Assembly (NCBI RefSeq): GCF_001696455.1
Contig: NZ_MAUJ01000001.1
Location: 1,302,001-1,366,000 of the forward strand
Length of the DNA stretch: 64,000 nucleotides
Direction: 5' to 3'
From: Pseudoalteromonas luteoviolacea
Lineage (GTDB): Bacteria > Pseudomonadota > Gammaproteobacteria > Enterobacterales > Alteromonadaceae
Positions 27,601 through 36,264 of this stretch are shown in pieces. Position 1 is the stretch's first letter; each line of letters begins with the position of its first letter. The notes beneath the pieces were generated by a model, which saw nothing but the letters and a program-made list of their open reading frames with translations, had not been told where the DNA came from and ran no database searches. The position numbers and the translations under genes are program-made.

Positions 27601-27803
27601 TCCTCTATACGGATCGAAACACCTTGCTCAACATCTTCTGGTGTTGCACCCCTTAGTGTCATACTAATGCTGATTCTATCCGTTTCAAATGATGGAAATA
27701 CCTCTAATGGGATTTTTGTCGATAACGCAAATAATCCGCCAAATAAAATAGAGATCATAAGCAGGTTGGCGGCAACTGAGTTTCGAGTAAACCAAGCAAT
27801 CAT
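24699..27803 (-). CDS. RND efflux pump inner-membrane transporter
   Basis: This 1034-residue proton-driven exporter of the AcrB/HAE1 superfamily has the first membrane helix at about 10-28, a large periplasmic loop, then helices 2-6. The proton relay pair Asp395-Asp396 sits in GIVVDDAIVTGENI of helix 4. The second half repeats the plan (GSLGWALLFVFFIIYALLA and GVVVNDSLVLVDYINK). The sequence FPSFETDRISISMTLRGATP is typical of the MMPL/MexK-like subgroup without a close AcrB match. Its ATG overlaps the adaptor stop as ATGA. Substrates may be dyes, detergents, solvents or antibiotics and cannot be read from sequence. No local regulator is encoded. Confidence 0.93.
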   Translation of the reverse strand: MIAWFTRNSVAANLLMISILFGGLFALSTKIPLEVFPSFETDRISISMTLRGATPEDVEQGVSIRIEEAVQDLEGIEKISSRSAEGSANVTIEVENGYDPREMLADVKSRVDAINTFPTDAEKPVISLAERKRDVITVTVAGRYSEKETREFAEQVRDDLLRIPGVTQVDLDGVRDYEVAIEVSQDKLRQYELTINQIADLIGKSSADISAGNLKSSGGDILLRSKGQAYRKDEFANIAIKTNADGSVIYLSDVANIIDGFEETPVRTRFNGKQAAFIEVYRIGQQSAIEVADKVKSYIENRQDSLPYGYELSYWDDDSVIVKKRIATLTSNALQGGILVLALLTLFLRPAIAFWVFIGIPVSFMGAFIALPLFGMSLNIMSLFGFILVLGIVVDDAIVTGENIYTHLNSSESGEIAAIKGTQEVATPVTFGILTTVAAFLPLAFIDGVRGAIFAQIPAVVIPVLLMSLIESKFVLPAHLKNLKLRKDKVKVNKFSQFQQNFADGFERAILKYYQPALKVAVSNKAVTLSAFIGVFMIIVALITSGWTKFIFFPRIPSETVRANLTLPTGTPFEVTAKYIDLMSDKAQLLKDKYTDPDTGESVITHILATTGGRGGASNSGRVRFEITPPESRSASVDSRQLVKEWRTLIGVIPGAESLTFRAEIGRSSDPIDVQMTGTSLEVLKEAAEKVKAQLATFPTVFDITDSLSDGKEELQIELTEQGKALGLTRTDVSRQIRSAFFGAQVQRIQRGRDDVRVMVRLPLNERSNLATLNTLLIDTPNSASVPLSHVATLTPGQSPSNIYRIDRYRTVNITADIEKQNTNMTVLQEELKVFLDQLVLQYPGVTHSLEGEAKEQRESFGSLGWALLFVFFIIYALLAIPFKSYIQPLIVMSVIPFGLIGSVVGHWIMSMELTIMSLLGMLALIGVVVNDSLVLVDYINKQRSRGKEVMEAVLTAGAARFRPVMLTSITTFFGLMPLLFEQETQAQFLIPMAVSLGFGIVFATFITLILVPVNYLIVDKLKSFGRQLIPKTA

Positions 27804-29113
27804 ATGCCCTTCTCCTGCGATTTTTGCTGCCTTTCAGCTAAAACTTGTTCAACACTGACGCCGCGCTCTGCTGCAATCTTTTTCACTCTGCGCTGCTGCT
27901 TTTCAGTCAGTTGTTCCCAACTTTTCTGCTCATTCTTATCTTTTTGCGGCGACGAACCCATAACGGCAACACGAGTTCCAGAGCTTACTTGCCCAAGAGG
28001 TGTTATAACTAGCCTCATACCTTCAGATAAACCTGACTTAATAATCGCACGCTCATCACTTTGCCAAGCAAGCGTGATATCTCTTCGCATCAATAGATTG
28101 TTGTCGTCTAAGACATAGACGTAGCTGCCTTGGTATATTGCACTGTTGGGAATGCTAATAGCCTCGCTCAGTGTTCGGCCTGTTATTTCTGCATTGACGT
28201 ATTGGCCAATTTTTATGGCAAAATTATCTTGTCGCTTCACTGAATATGGATCGTCAATCTGTGCGACCACATATAACTGCTGAGACAGCTCACTAATCGC
28301 GCCTTCAGTTCGTACAATGTTGCCTATCCACTGTTGCTCTACTCCCAAATCGGAGCTCAATATGACTTCGGCAAGCTCGCCGTGCTGTGTGCCTTCTCTG
28401 GACTGTTCCGGTAACGTCAGAAACGCTAAATCTCTGTTATTGATAGGTAGCCTAACTTCTACATAGTCAATTGCGTAAATTTCAGCAAGTTGGCTATTCG
28501 TCGAGATCACCTGCCCCAAGTCCACTTTTTTACTTAAAATACGTCCGGCAAATGGGGCGATTATTTGCGTTCGTTCAAGCGCTAACTCTGCTTGAGCTAA
28601 CTTCGCTTGTGCCGAAAGCACATTTGCCTGCTGCGCGGCTAATTGCGGCTTTCTCAGCACTAAGTCGCTGGGTTTGGTCCCATCACCTAGTCTTTGCCAG
28701 TCAATTTCCGCTTGTTTTGCACGCGCTTCCTCTTCCAATAGGCTTTGCTGTGCACTTAACAAGGTTGCTTTTGCAACTTGCACTTCAGCACGATAATCTC
28801 GGTCGTCAATACGCAGCAGCAATTCACCTTTTTCGAAAAAACCGCCATCTCTAAAACTATCGTTGATCTCACTTATCTCGCCTGAAACCTGAGCCACCAG
28901 CATACTTTGCGTACGCGGTTGCACAACGCCATAACTGCTAATTTTCATCGTGAAAGGTTCAGCAGTAATGGTTTTAAAATCTACCGTCATCTGTGCTTGA
29001 GGCTTACCTTGACCTCGTTTAGCCTTCGGTGGGTTAGAAGTGATAAAAACGACTAATACGATTGAGATTGCCAGTACTGCTACTGGCAAAATAAACTTTT
29101 TAACTGGATTCAT
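27800..29113 (-). CDS. RND efflux periplasmic adaptor subunit
   Basis: This 437-residue HlyD/AcrA-type protein links the pump to the outer-membrane channel. It has one N-terminal membrane helix (residues 6-26), a beta-barrel and lipoyl part (QVSGEISEINDSFRDGGFF), a coiled-coil hairpin rich in Ala, Gln and Glu at about 105-175, then IIAPFAGRILSKKVDLGQVI. The C-terminal 45 residues are charged and coiled-coil-like (EQLTEKQQRRVKKIAAERG), an unusual tail. The ATG at 29113 has GAGGAAG upstream and overlaps the outer-membrane gene by 14 bp. Confidence 0.92.
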   Translation of the reverse strand: MNPVKKFILPVAVLAISIVLVVFITSNPPKAKRGQGKPQAQMTVDFKTITAEPFTMKISSYGVVQPRTQSMLVAQVSGEISEINDSFRDGGFFEKGELLLRIDDRDYRAEVQVAKATLLSAQQSLLEEEARAKQAEIDWQRLGDGTKPSDLVLRKPQLAAQQANVLSAQAKLAQAELALERTQIIAPFAGRILSKKVDLGQVISTNSQLAEIYAIDYVEVRLPINNRDLAFLTLPEQSREGTQHGELAEVILSSDLGVEQQWIGNIVRTEGAISELSQQLYVVAQIDDPYSVKRQDNFAIKIGQYVNAEITGRTLSEAISIPNSAIYQGSYVYVLDDNNLLMRRDITLAWQSDERAIIKSGLSEGMRLVITPLGQVSSGTRVAVMGSSPQKDKNEQKSWEQLTEKQQRRVKKIAAERGVSVEQVLAERQQKSQEKGI

Positions 29114-30500
29114 TATTGTCTTCCTCAGGCTGAGATAATTTAAAGTCTCCGCCCAATGCGAGATGGAGCGCCACACGATTTTTAATTAATTCATTCTTTA
29201 TTGAAATGAGACTACTTTGCGCTTCAAAAGAACGCTTTTGTGCATCTAACACCGTGGTGTAACTAACCAGACCTTTTTGATATTGCTCAAAAGATAATTG
29301 TTCAGCCAATTTTGCATTTTTCTCAGAAACCAACGTCTCTGAATATCTGGTGCGCAATGCTTTCTCTTGGCTGATACCGTTTTCAACTTCCGCAAATGCC
29401 GCTTGTAAACTGTCGAGGTAAGATAGTTCTTGCGCTTTTAATTGCACCCGAGCCAACTCTTCATTCGCGGCCAACCTGCCGGCATTAAAAATAGGGGCTG
29501 AGATGCCAGATAGTAACGACCAGCCTGCCGATGACATCGAAAATGCATCATTAAAATTGGTGCTACTGGAACCATAATTCGCAGTTAAATTAATACTTGG
29601 AAAACGACTTTTGTGCGCGAAAGCAAGTGCCGCATCTTGCGCTAAAAGTTGATACCAACTTGATAGCAATGCCGGTTTACGACTCACTAGCTCAGACGGC
29701 ACTCCCATGGTGATATTTGAATTTAATAGTGGTAAATCAGCTTCAACTAATAATTGCGCACTGGGATATTCACCGATTAAACGTTTTAGGGCTCTTTTTC
29801 TTTCGCTGACTAAAGCGCTCTGTTGCGCAACTTTTGCCTGCTCATTGCTATACTCATTGCGGGTTAAATACACATCTAAAGCACTGTTTAAACCTTGTTT
29901 GTAACCATTTTCAATAATGTCCAAATTCTGCTCAACAAGCTCTAGACGCTGATAAAGTAACTCTAACTGCTTTTGCCCTTCAATTACTGAGAACCAACTT
30001 ACCACCACATCTGCAACCAAATTGTATTGCTGCTGCATAAAACCCGCTTGGCTGGTCATGACCTCCAAGTTAGCTTGGCGCTCATCGGCGGCTAGTTTTC
30101 CCCACAAATCTAACTCATAGCTGGCTTTCAGGCCAAGCTCATGGGTGGTAGAAAGCGCGCCGGTATTTGCCGCTTTACGTCTTGAGCTATCAAACGACAC
30201 TTCAAGGCTTGGCCACAGTGCACTGCCAGTCGCAATCAACCTTTGGCGAGCCGCTTCAATCTCTGTGGCCTGTTTTGCGATTGATAAGTTCTTTTTTAGA
30301 GCTTGTGCAACCAAATTGTGTACTTGTGGATTTTCAAGCTGTTGTAACCAACTTTGTTGCACATCACCCTGAGTATGCGCTTGCTGCCATTTGTCTGGCA
30401 TACTAAGTTGATTTTGATAGTCTTCTGCAATTTGAGAAGTGGTACTACAACCAACTAAAACACCAGTCACTGCAGCAACAAGCATTATGTTTTGCCACAT
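29100..30500 (-). CDS. TolC/OprM-type outer-membrane efflux lipoprotein
   Basis: This 466-residue channel has a lipoprotein signal peptide with lipobox LVGC (Cys at residue 18). Two OEP repeats with long helices follow, for example EIEAARQRLIATGSALWPSL and FNAGRLAANEELARVQLKAQ. It forms the exit duct of the RND pump and is the first gene of the operon, before the adaptor and permease. It belongs to the NodT/OprM lipoprotein type and not to classical TolC. Confidence 0.92.
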   Translation of the reverse strand: MWQNIMLVAAVTGVLVGCSTTSQIAEDYQNQLSMPDKWQQAHTQGDVQQSWLQQLENPQVHNLVAQALKKNLSIAKQATEIEAARQRLIATGSALWPSLEVSFDSSRRKAANTGALSTTHELGLKASYELDLWGKLAADERQANLEVMTSQAGFMQQQYNLVADVVVSWFSVIEGQKQLELLYQRLELVEQNLDIIENGYKQGLNSALDVYLTRNEYSNEQAKVAQQSALVSERKRALKRLIGEYPSAQLLVEADLPLLNSNITMGVPSELVSRKPALLSSWYQLLAQDAALAFAHKSRFPSINLTANYGSSSTNFNDAFSMSSAGWSLLSGISAPIFNAGRLAANEELARVQLKAQELSYLDSLQAAFAEVENGISQEKALRTRYSETLVSEKNAKLAEQLSFEQYQKGLVSYTTVLDAQKRSFEAQSSLISIKNELIKNRVALHLALGGDFKLSQPEEDNNESS

Positions 30501-30857
30501 TATTCTCTATTCCTAAAGAGTCTATGAATATTATTTTAGTGTAGTGCGCGATAAAGCAATGACTCAACAAACTTTACATAGCCTTACAATCGCTCAATTT
30601 CTGACTAAAATTTGCTAATACCTTGTACTCACAAAGGGTTTAAAAAGATCAATATGCTGAACAGTCGCTGGTCAGAATGGGTGTGGGAAGGTATGAAAAA
30701 TGAAAGTAACACAATTCTGAAATACAGATATGAAGATAAACTGACGTAAAGGTAAAGCAGAAAAACCGCTTTACCTAAATGGTGGCTACTATGTGTAAAG
30801 CGCCACAATGTGCAGCCACCAAACCTCATGTTATAGCGCTAAATTAGAGGTTTGAAT
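30501..30857. other. Intergenic region with two tandem hairpins
   Basis: It lies between the efflux operon start and the end of the small secreted protein gene. Apart from an RNA-like hairpin pair it holds no supportable gene. GGTGGCT (30781-30787) pairs with AGCCACC (30814-30820) around a long loop that itself contains paired TGTG/CACA. The second hairpin is listed at 30750-30776. The rest is the expected promoter region of the efflux operon. Confidence 0.5.
30750..30776 (-). terminator. Terminator downstream of the small secreted protein gene
   Basis: AGGTAAAGC (30750-30758) and GCTTTACCT (30768-30776) form a perfect 9-bp stem around a 9-nt A-rich loop. On the minus strand it follows the secreted protein gene by about 80 bp, after a first hairpin at 30781-30820. 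Confidence 0.5.
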
Positions 30858-31265
30858 TTACGCTCTACCGGAAGCAAAACACTCCCAACCAGGCCCTACA
30901 GCCCAGTTTTTGCAATATACGCCTGGTGTTTTTGTAGATTTTGCTGCTTTACGCCAAGCACTTATTGCATTTTGTGTGGCATTCGCTTCACTGTATCCCC
31001 ATGCACTGACTTTAATGATTTTGCCCGGAGGTGGCGTTGTACTTTTCTTACTTAATCGGCCATCACACTTCCAAGGTGGACCCATTTGCGGGTTGTAACA
31101 ACTAATACTCAAAACATTGTAATTATTTCTAGATGCATAATTGTAAATTGCACTTTGAGCTTGCGCTTTCGTGCCACCATATGAACTATACGTAATAACA
31201 TTTGCGAGTACTTGGCATGACCCCATTAACGCAGTGGCCAATATCAGTTTTTTTAGTATTTTCAT
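30858..31265 (-). CDS. Small secreted protein with a twofold CX10C repeat
   Basis: I do not recognise the family. The 135-residue protein has a signal peptide (residues 1-21, VLA before the mature N-terminus). The mature part is two copies of a unit of about 45 residues: 26-67 and 86-129. Each has S-x-[WY]-G, an Ala-rich helix ending in A-I-x2-[WY], and two cysteines exactly 11 residues apart (56/67 and 118/129) in a C-x-N...GP-x-W-x-C context. A linker with TTPPPG joins them. Disulfide-bonded tandem domains exported to the periplasm or medium are likely. No neighbouring gene hints at function. Confidence 0.75.
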   Translation of the reverse strand: MKILKKLILATALMGSCQVLANVITYSSYGGTKAQAQSAIYNYASRNNYNVLSISCYNPQMGPPWKCDGRLSKKSTTPPPGKIIKVSAWGYSEANATQNAISAWRKAAKSTKTPGVYCKNWAVGPGWECFASGRA

Positions 31266-31586
31266 TTTCTATTCCTTTATCAAAAATCAAGAATAGAATT
31301 GATCAAATAACGCGCAACGTAAAGTTATGAATGTTGATATATTTTCAATGTGTTAACAATCAGGACAATTGACAATGTTGGATACAAGCTTATGTATTTA
31401 ATACCATTTACATACATAGAAACTATTTACCTTGTTTCTACAAACATCAAATTTTAACATGCAGATGGGAAGATTTCTCTCTTCACAAAGCGTATATAAA
31501 AGGCGGTATTAACATGCACATGGGCGATCTTAGATTAGAATTGAAGTGAAAACACCCCATGCTTGGGGTGTTTTCTGTGTTGACGC
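31266..31586. other. Intergenic region upstream of the small secreted protein gene
   Basis: No gene is supportable. It should carry the promoter of the secreted protein and, at 31548-31575, the fadJ terminator. A 16-bp motif TTAACATGCANATGGG appears twice (31454-31469 and 31509-31524, one mismatch), 55 bp apart, function unknown. Confidence 0.45.
31548..31575 (-). terminator. Terminator of fadIJ
   Basis: A perfect 11-bp stem (31548-31558 with 31565-31575) has a 6-nt loop and a GAAAAC/GTTTTC end. It lies 12 bp after the fadJ stop. Confidence 0.8.
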
Positions 31587-33689
31587 TTATCCGTAGTAGC
31601 CTTCGCCAGCCTCAGCTTTGGCTCTTAGCGGCTCAGAAGGTGTGAACACTTCATTCTCTGTTGCATAGGTAGAAAGCTCAGAGCAAACTTTATTGATACC
31701 ACGTTTATCCATATAGCTAAACGGACCACCTAAGAATGGGGGGAACCCGATACCAAAAATAGCCCCAATATCACCATCACGTGCTGACGCAATAATCCCC
31801 TCATCAAGACACCTAGAAGCCTCATTCAACATTTGGGCAACACAACGATTGGCAATTTCTTGTTTGTTGAGTCTTGGCGCTTGAGTAATACCTAATAGCT
31901 CATAGACTGACTCATCCACTTTTTTACCCTTCTTGCCTTCGTAAGAGTAAAAACCCCTGCCAGTCTTACGGCCAAGTCGCTTATTATCAATCATACGTTC
32001 GAAGGCATTGGGTGCTTTGAATCGTTCTCCCAACTCTTTTTCAAGAATTGGCGCTATTTTTGAACCGATATCAATGCCCACCTCATCAAGTAACGCTAAT
32101 GGCCCCACTGGGAACCCAAACTCTACCAACGCTGAATCAATTTTCTCGATTGGCTCACCCGCTAATAGCAAGTTTGCTGCTTCATTGACATATGGCGCTA
32201 ATATACGGTTAACGTAAAAGCCAGCTTTGTCTTTAACAACAATTGGCGTTTTACCTTGTTTACGTGAGAAGTTTACTGTTTTAGAGATAGTCTCTTCAGA
32301 GGTGCCTTCGTGAGGAATAATCTCTACAAGCGGCATTTTCTCAACTGGAGAGAAGTAATGTAAACCGATAACGTTTTCTGGGTGGGCCGCTTTTTCTGCA
32401 ATTTGCGCTATTGGCAACGAAGAGGTATTACTCGCAAATATGGTGCTTTGTGAGCATTCTCTTTCAATGTCTGCAACCATACCCTGCTTAAGAGCCAGAT
32501 CTTCAAACACCGCTTCAATTACAATATCGATGTCTTTAAAGCCACTGTAATCCGTTGTACCTGTGATGCTATTCATGGTTGACTGCATCTCAGCCTTAGA
32601 TAGAATGCGCCGCTTTTGTTTTTTTGAGAGAATTTTATAGCTGTAGTTTAGCGCGTTACTGATCCCTTGATGCGCAACGTCTTTAATACGCACGCGAACA
32701 CCGGCTTTAGCAGCACTTACATGGGTTATACCCGCGCCCATCAAACCACCGCCTAATACAGCAGCACGTTCAACCTTCTCGTTACTGTCGCTTTGCCACT
32801 CTTTTTTCATTTCTGTGGTGGCGAAGAAAATACCACGCAATGAACGAGATACTTCGGTCATTACCAAGTCTGCAAAACCTTCCGCTTCTGTTTTGTAAGC
32901 TTTTAATTCGTCCAGCTCCACCGACGCTCTGACAGCTTTGATGATTGCAAAAGGCGCTGGATAATGCCCACCCGTTTTCTTTTCGACATTTTCTTGTGCC
33001 TTTTTGAAAATCACATTTCTGCCAAACGGATTTGACTCTAAGAGCTGGCTTAACTTATCCAGTTTAGGTTTACGTGGCTTTGGCTTACCTTTTCTGGCAA
33101 GTTTTACCGCAACATCCATTAAAATGCTTTGAGGCACACAGTCATCAACTAAGCCAGCTTTGCTCGCTTGTTTTGCCCTAACCTGTTTACCGGTTAGCAT
33201 CCACTCTAATGCTTTTTGAATACCTACAAGTTTAGGCAGCCTTTGTGTACCGCCACCACCAGGTAGCAAGCCCAATTGAACCTCTGGTAACCCGAGTTTA
33301 GTTTTGTCATCACTCGTACAAACACGATAATCACATGCTAACGCAAATTCCAGTCCACCACCGAGCGCTGCACCATGAATAGCTGCAACCGTCGGGTAAG
33401 GTAGTGCCTTCATTTTAAAAAATGCTTGTTGGCACATTTCAGATAGGCGTAGCGCATCTTCACGGGTGTTCGCATTGTCTAGCATTTTTATATCTGCACC
33501 AGCGATAAAGTTATCTGACTTACCGCTGATAAACACCATCCCAGTTACATCATCGCTTTTACCTTGTTCTAGAATTTCGATCAATTCATCGGCAAATGAG
33601 TCACGCAAGGTGTTCATTTTTTCGCCTGGCACATCGATTGTAACTAACGCTACTTTGTGACTGTTCAATTCATAACTAAATACTGACAT
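31587..33689 (-). CDS. fadJ: Fatty acid oxidation complex alpha subunit FadJ
   Basis: FadJ hydrates enoyl-CoA and oxidises 3-hydroxyacyl-CoA in beta-oxidation, working with thiolase FadI. The 700-residue protein has an N-terminal crotonase domain (about 5-190) with HGAALGGGLEFALACDYRV and catalytic Glu in LGLPEVQLGLLPGGGGTQR. A Rossmann 3-hydroxyacyl-CoA dehydrogenase domain follows (about 305-490) with AVLGGGLMGAGITHVSAAK, then the C-terminal helical domain. The ATG follows the fadI stop with no gap. The fadI-fadJ order and length separate it from FadB. Confidence 0.94.
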   Translation of the reverse strand: MSVFSYELNSHKVALVTIDVPGEKMNTLRDSFADELIEILEQGKSDDVTGMVFISGKSDNFIAGADIKMLDNANTREDALRLSEMCQQAFFKMKALPYPTVAAIHGAALGGGLEFALACDYRVCTSDDKTKLGLPEVQLGLLPGGGGTQRLPKLVGIQKALEWMLTGKQVRAKQASKAGLVDDCVPQSILMDVAVKLARKGKPKPRKPKLDKLSQLLESNPFGRNVIFKKAQENVEKKTGGHYPAPFAIIKAVRASVELDELKAYKTEAEGFADLVMTEVSRSLRGIFFATTEMKKEWQSDSNEKVERAAVLGGGLMGAGITHVSAAKAGVRVRIKDVAHQGISNALNYSYKILSKKQKRRILSKAEMQSTMNSITGTTDYSGFKDIDIVIEAVFEDLALKQGMVADIERECSQSTIFASNTSSLPIAQIAEKAAHPENVIGLHYFSPVEKMPLVEIIPHEGTSEETISKTVNFSRKQGKTPIVVKDKAGFYVNRILAPYVNEAANLLLAGEPIEKIDSALVEFGFPVGPLALLDEVGIDIGSKIAPILEKELGERFKAPNAFERMIDNKRLGRKTGRGFYSYEGKKGKKVDESVYELLGITQAPRLNKQEIANRCVAQMLNEASRCLDEGIIASARDGDIGAIFGIGFPPFLGGPFSYMDKRGINKVCSELSTYATENEVFTPSEPLRAKAEAGEGYYG

Positions 33690-35000
33690 TTACGCACTCT
33701 CCAATACAAAAGCCGCACCTAAACCACCGGCTGCACACGCAGTTGTAAGCGCCAATCCACCACCGCGACGCTTAAGCTCGTTCAAACTTTGCGTAATTAA
33801 TCTCGCTCCGGTTGCAGCAAATGGGTGTCCATAAGCCAAAGAGCCACCATTGACATTAAATTTATCCATATCTATTTCACCAATCGCTTTACTGCGACCA
33901 AGCTTTTCTTGTGCAAATTTATTAGAAGCAAACATTTTCACATTCGCTAGCGCTTGTGCCGCAAATGCCTCATGCATCTCAATAAGATCTAAATCTTTCA
34001 ATTCGATGCCAGCTCTGTCTAGCGCCAGTGGTGTCGAATGCGCAGGCCCCATTAGCATATCTTCGTGCACACCAATGGCAGAAAACGCGTATGAACGCAC
34101 ATAACCTAGAATTTCATAGCCGAGTGCTTTTGCTTTGCTTTCGCTCATCATTAACACGGCAGCTGCACCATCAGTCAGTGGTGTTGCATTTGCTGCCGTC
34201 ACTGAGCCGTGTTTTCTATCGAATACAGGGCGTAACTTAGCATAGCCCTCTAACGAAGAGTTCGCTCTTATATTGTTATCTTTATCGATAAAGCCTTTGT
34301 AAGGCTCAACATGTGCGGTCATGACCTCCTGAGACAACAGACCAGCGTCCCAAGCTTTTGCAGCCAATGAATGAGAACGGTGCGCCAGTGCATCTTGTTC
34401 TTCTCGGCTAATGCCATGCGTTTTGGCCATTTGCTCTGCAGTATCCCCCATAGACAAGCCAGTAGAGTATTCAGCGACGGCTGGTGGCACTGGTAGCAAA
34501 TCTTTAAGACGCAACTTTGAGAAAATTTTCAATCTTTGCCCTAAAGTACGCGCTTTATTTAGGTCAACTAAACTGCCCGCAAGCTTTTTACTAACACCAA
34601 TAGGCAGTACAGATGATGAATCAGCACCGCCCGCGATACCAACGGCAGTATGACCTGCAATAATAGACTCCGCCACGTTTGCAACAGCCTGAAAACTGGT
34701 TGCGCATGCGCGAGACACTGAGTATGCATCCACGGAGACAGGCATCCCAGTACCTAATACTATTTCGCGCGCAATATTTGGCGCTTCAGGCATTTGAACA
34801 ACTTGGCCAAAAACGAGTTGGTCGATTTCTTTTTTATCTATGTTCAAACGCTCAAGCATTTCATTGACAACGGTTTTTCCCAAATCTAATGCTGGGACAT
34901 GGTGATAAGCAGTCGCTTGTTTTGCGAATGGAGTTCGAAGGCCACTAACAATGGCAATACGGTCCCCGTTTATTGTTTTTAGTATGTTTTGTTCAGACAT
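33690..35000 (-). CDS. fadI: 3-ketoacyl-CoA thiolase FadI
   Basis: FadI cleaves 3-ketoacyl-CoA with CoA in the last step of each beta-oxidation round. The 436-residue protein has the nucleophile Cys99 in SRACATSFQ, the catalytic His in [10 protein letters not shown], the [16 protein letters not shown] block and the second Cys in [10 protein letters not shown]. The length of about 436 is typical of FadI (FadA is near 390). A FadR-type operator and promoter lie just upstream, so fatty acid control is likely. Confidence 0.95.
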   Translation of the reverse strand: MSEQNILKTINGDRIAIVSGLRTPFAKQATAYHHVPALDLGKTVVNEMLERLNIDKKEIDQLVFGQVVQMPEAPNIAREIVLGTGMPVSVDAYSVSRACATSFQAVANVAESIIAGHTAVGIAGGADSSSVLPIGVSKKLAGSLVDLNKARTLGQRLKIFSKLRLKDLLPVPPAVAEYSTGLSMGDTAEQMAKTHGISREEQDALAHRSHSLAAKAWDAGLLSQEVMTAHVEPYKGFIDKDNNIRANSSLEGYAKLRPVFDRKHGSVTAANATPLTDGAAAVLMMSESKAKALGYEILGYVRSYAFSAIGVHEDMLMGPAHSTPLALDRAGIELKDLDLIEMHEAFAAQALANVKMFASNKFAQEKLGRSKAIGEIDMDKFNVNGGSLAYGHPFAATGARLITQSLNELKRRGGGLALTTACAAGGLGAAFVLESA

Positions 35001-35017
35001 GAATTTTGCTCTCCCGC

Positions 35018-35036
35018 TGACAGGTCTGACCTGTTA
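35018..35036. promoter_or_regulatory. FadR-type operator of fadIJ
   Basis: ACAGGTCTGACCTGT (35020-35034) is a palindrome around GGTCTGACC, matching the FadR core GGTCNGACC. It begins about 18 bp before the fadI ATG and lies just downstream of the predicted transcription start, where a repressor would block initiation or early elongation. Confidence 0.72.
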
Positions 35037-35046
35037 TTTTAATTCG

Positions 35047-35075
35047 ATTCTAAACAACCGAACCCGTTATGCCAA
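35047..35075 (-). promoter_or_regulatory. Promoter of fadIJ
   Basis: On the minus strand -35 TTGGCA (35075-35070) and -10 TAGAAT (35052-35047) are separated by exactly 17 bp, placing the start of transcription next to the FadR-type site. Confidence 0.6.
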
Positions 35076-35293
35076 TAGAAATTTAAAAATTGTCTGTAAA
35101 ATCACAGCGCCAATTAAACTTAGCGCGAAAATTGTACAATTCAAAAAGCTGCTGAAAAATATATTAAAAATATGGAACTAAACCCAAATGTACGGTCTAA
35201 GAAAAAAAGCGAAAATACACCTCAAAAGCTTGAGTTTTCCTTTTCAATCCATATAAATAAGCAACAAATTTGTCAGAACAAGGACAAACAAGC

Positions 35294-36249
35294 ATGGCAG
35301 TTAATGAGTTTACTGAACTAAAAAAATTTCTAGATACACAAATATTAGGTCAACCTGATCTTACTGAAGCACTTCTAATTGCAATATTGGCTGATGGGCA
35401 TTTACTCGTTGAAGGTCCACCGGGGCTAGCTAAGACCGCGCGGTTAACGCCTTAGCAAAGGGCATAGAAGGAAGCTTCCAGCGTGTTCAGTTTACCCCAG
35501 ACTTATTGCCAGCGGATATCACGGGTACTGATATATACCGACAACAAACTAGTGAGTTTGTTTTTGAAAAAGGCCCTCTTTTCCATAATCTGATTTTGGC
35601 CGATGAAATAAACCGTGCGCCAGCAAAAGTGCAATCTGCACTACTAGAAGCGATGGCCGAAAGACAGGTCACGGTAGGTAAAACAACGTACCCACTACCA
35701 GACTTATTCATGGTAATGGCAACACAAAACCCACTGGAGCAAGAAGGCACTTACCCGTTACCTGAAGCACAACTAGACCGATTCTTGCTACATCTAAATA
35801 TTGATTATCCAGCAGCGCAAACAGAGCTAGAGATACTCCGCTTGACTCGAGGTGAAGCACTTAGTGATGAAAAAGTCACCTTTAGCCCAATTAGCCAACA
35901 AACGTTGTTTGAAGCACGTAAGAAGGTTTTGGCACTCCATTTGGCTGAACCACTTGAGCAATACTTAGTTCAGTTGATTATTGCGACTAGAGAAGCCGCT
36001 AAACTAGACGCGCAGTTAGGCGCTTGGATTGAGTTAGGCGCGAGCCCACGAGCAACAATCGCATTAGATAAGTGTGCTAGAGCGCACGCTTGGTTGCAAC
36101 AACGAGACTTTGTGACCCCAGATGACATACAAGCGGTTTTACATGATGTGCTTAGACATCGCATCATTCTCAGCTACGAAGCACAAGCGGATGGCATCAC
36201 AAAAGATCAAGTGATCAGCCGCATTCTTGAGCTAGTGCCTGTGCCATAA
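35294..36249 (+). pseudogene. Frameshifted MoxR family AAA ATPase gene
   Basis: An ATG at 35294 with AGGA upstream opens a MoxR ATPase ending its first frame in VEGPPGLAKT, the Walker A motif, then TAG at 35453-35455. The rest is open in another frame: from about 35437 it reads RAVNALAKG, then FTPDLLPADITGTD, Walker B LILADEINRAPAKVQ and GASPRATIAL. One base is missing near 35436-35438, where the expected AAG ACN CGC reads one base short. All other residues of the family are present. MoxR proteins work with VWA proteins as chaperone-like ATPases, and the downstream DUF58/VWA/BatD genes are intact. So this is a fresh mutation, a sequencing error, or frameshift decoding. Confidence 0.85.
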
Positions 36250-36264
36250 ACTTGGCTGATTTAT

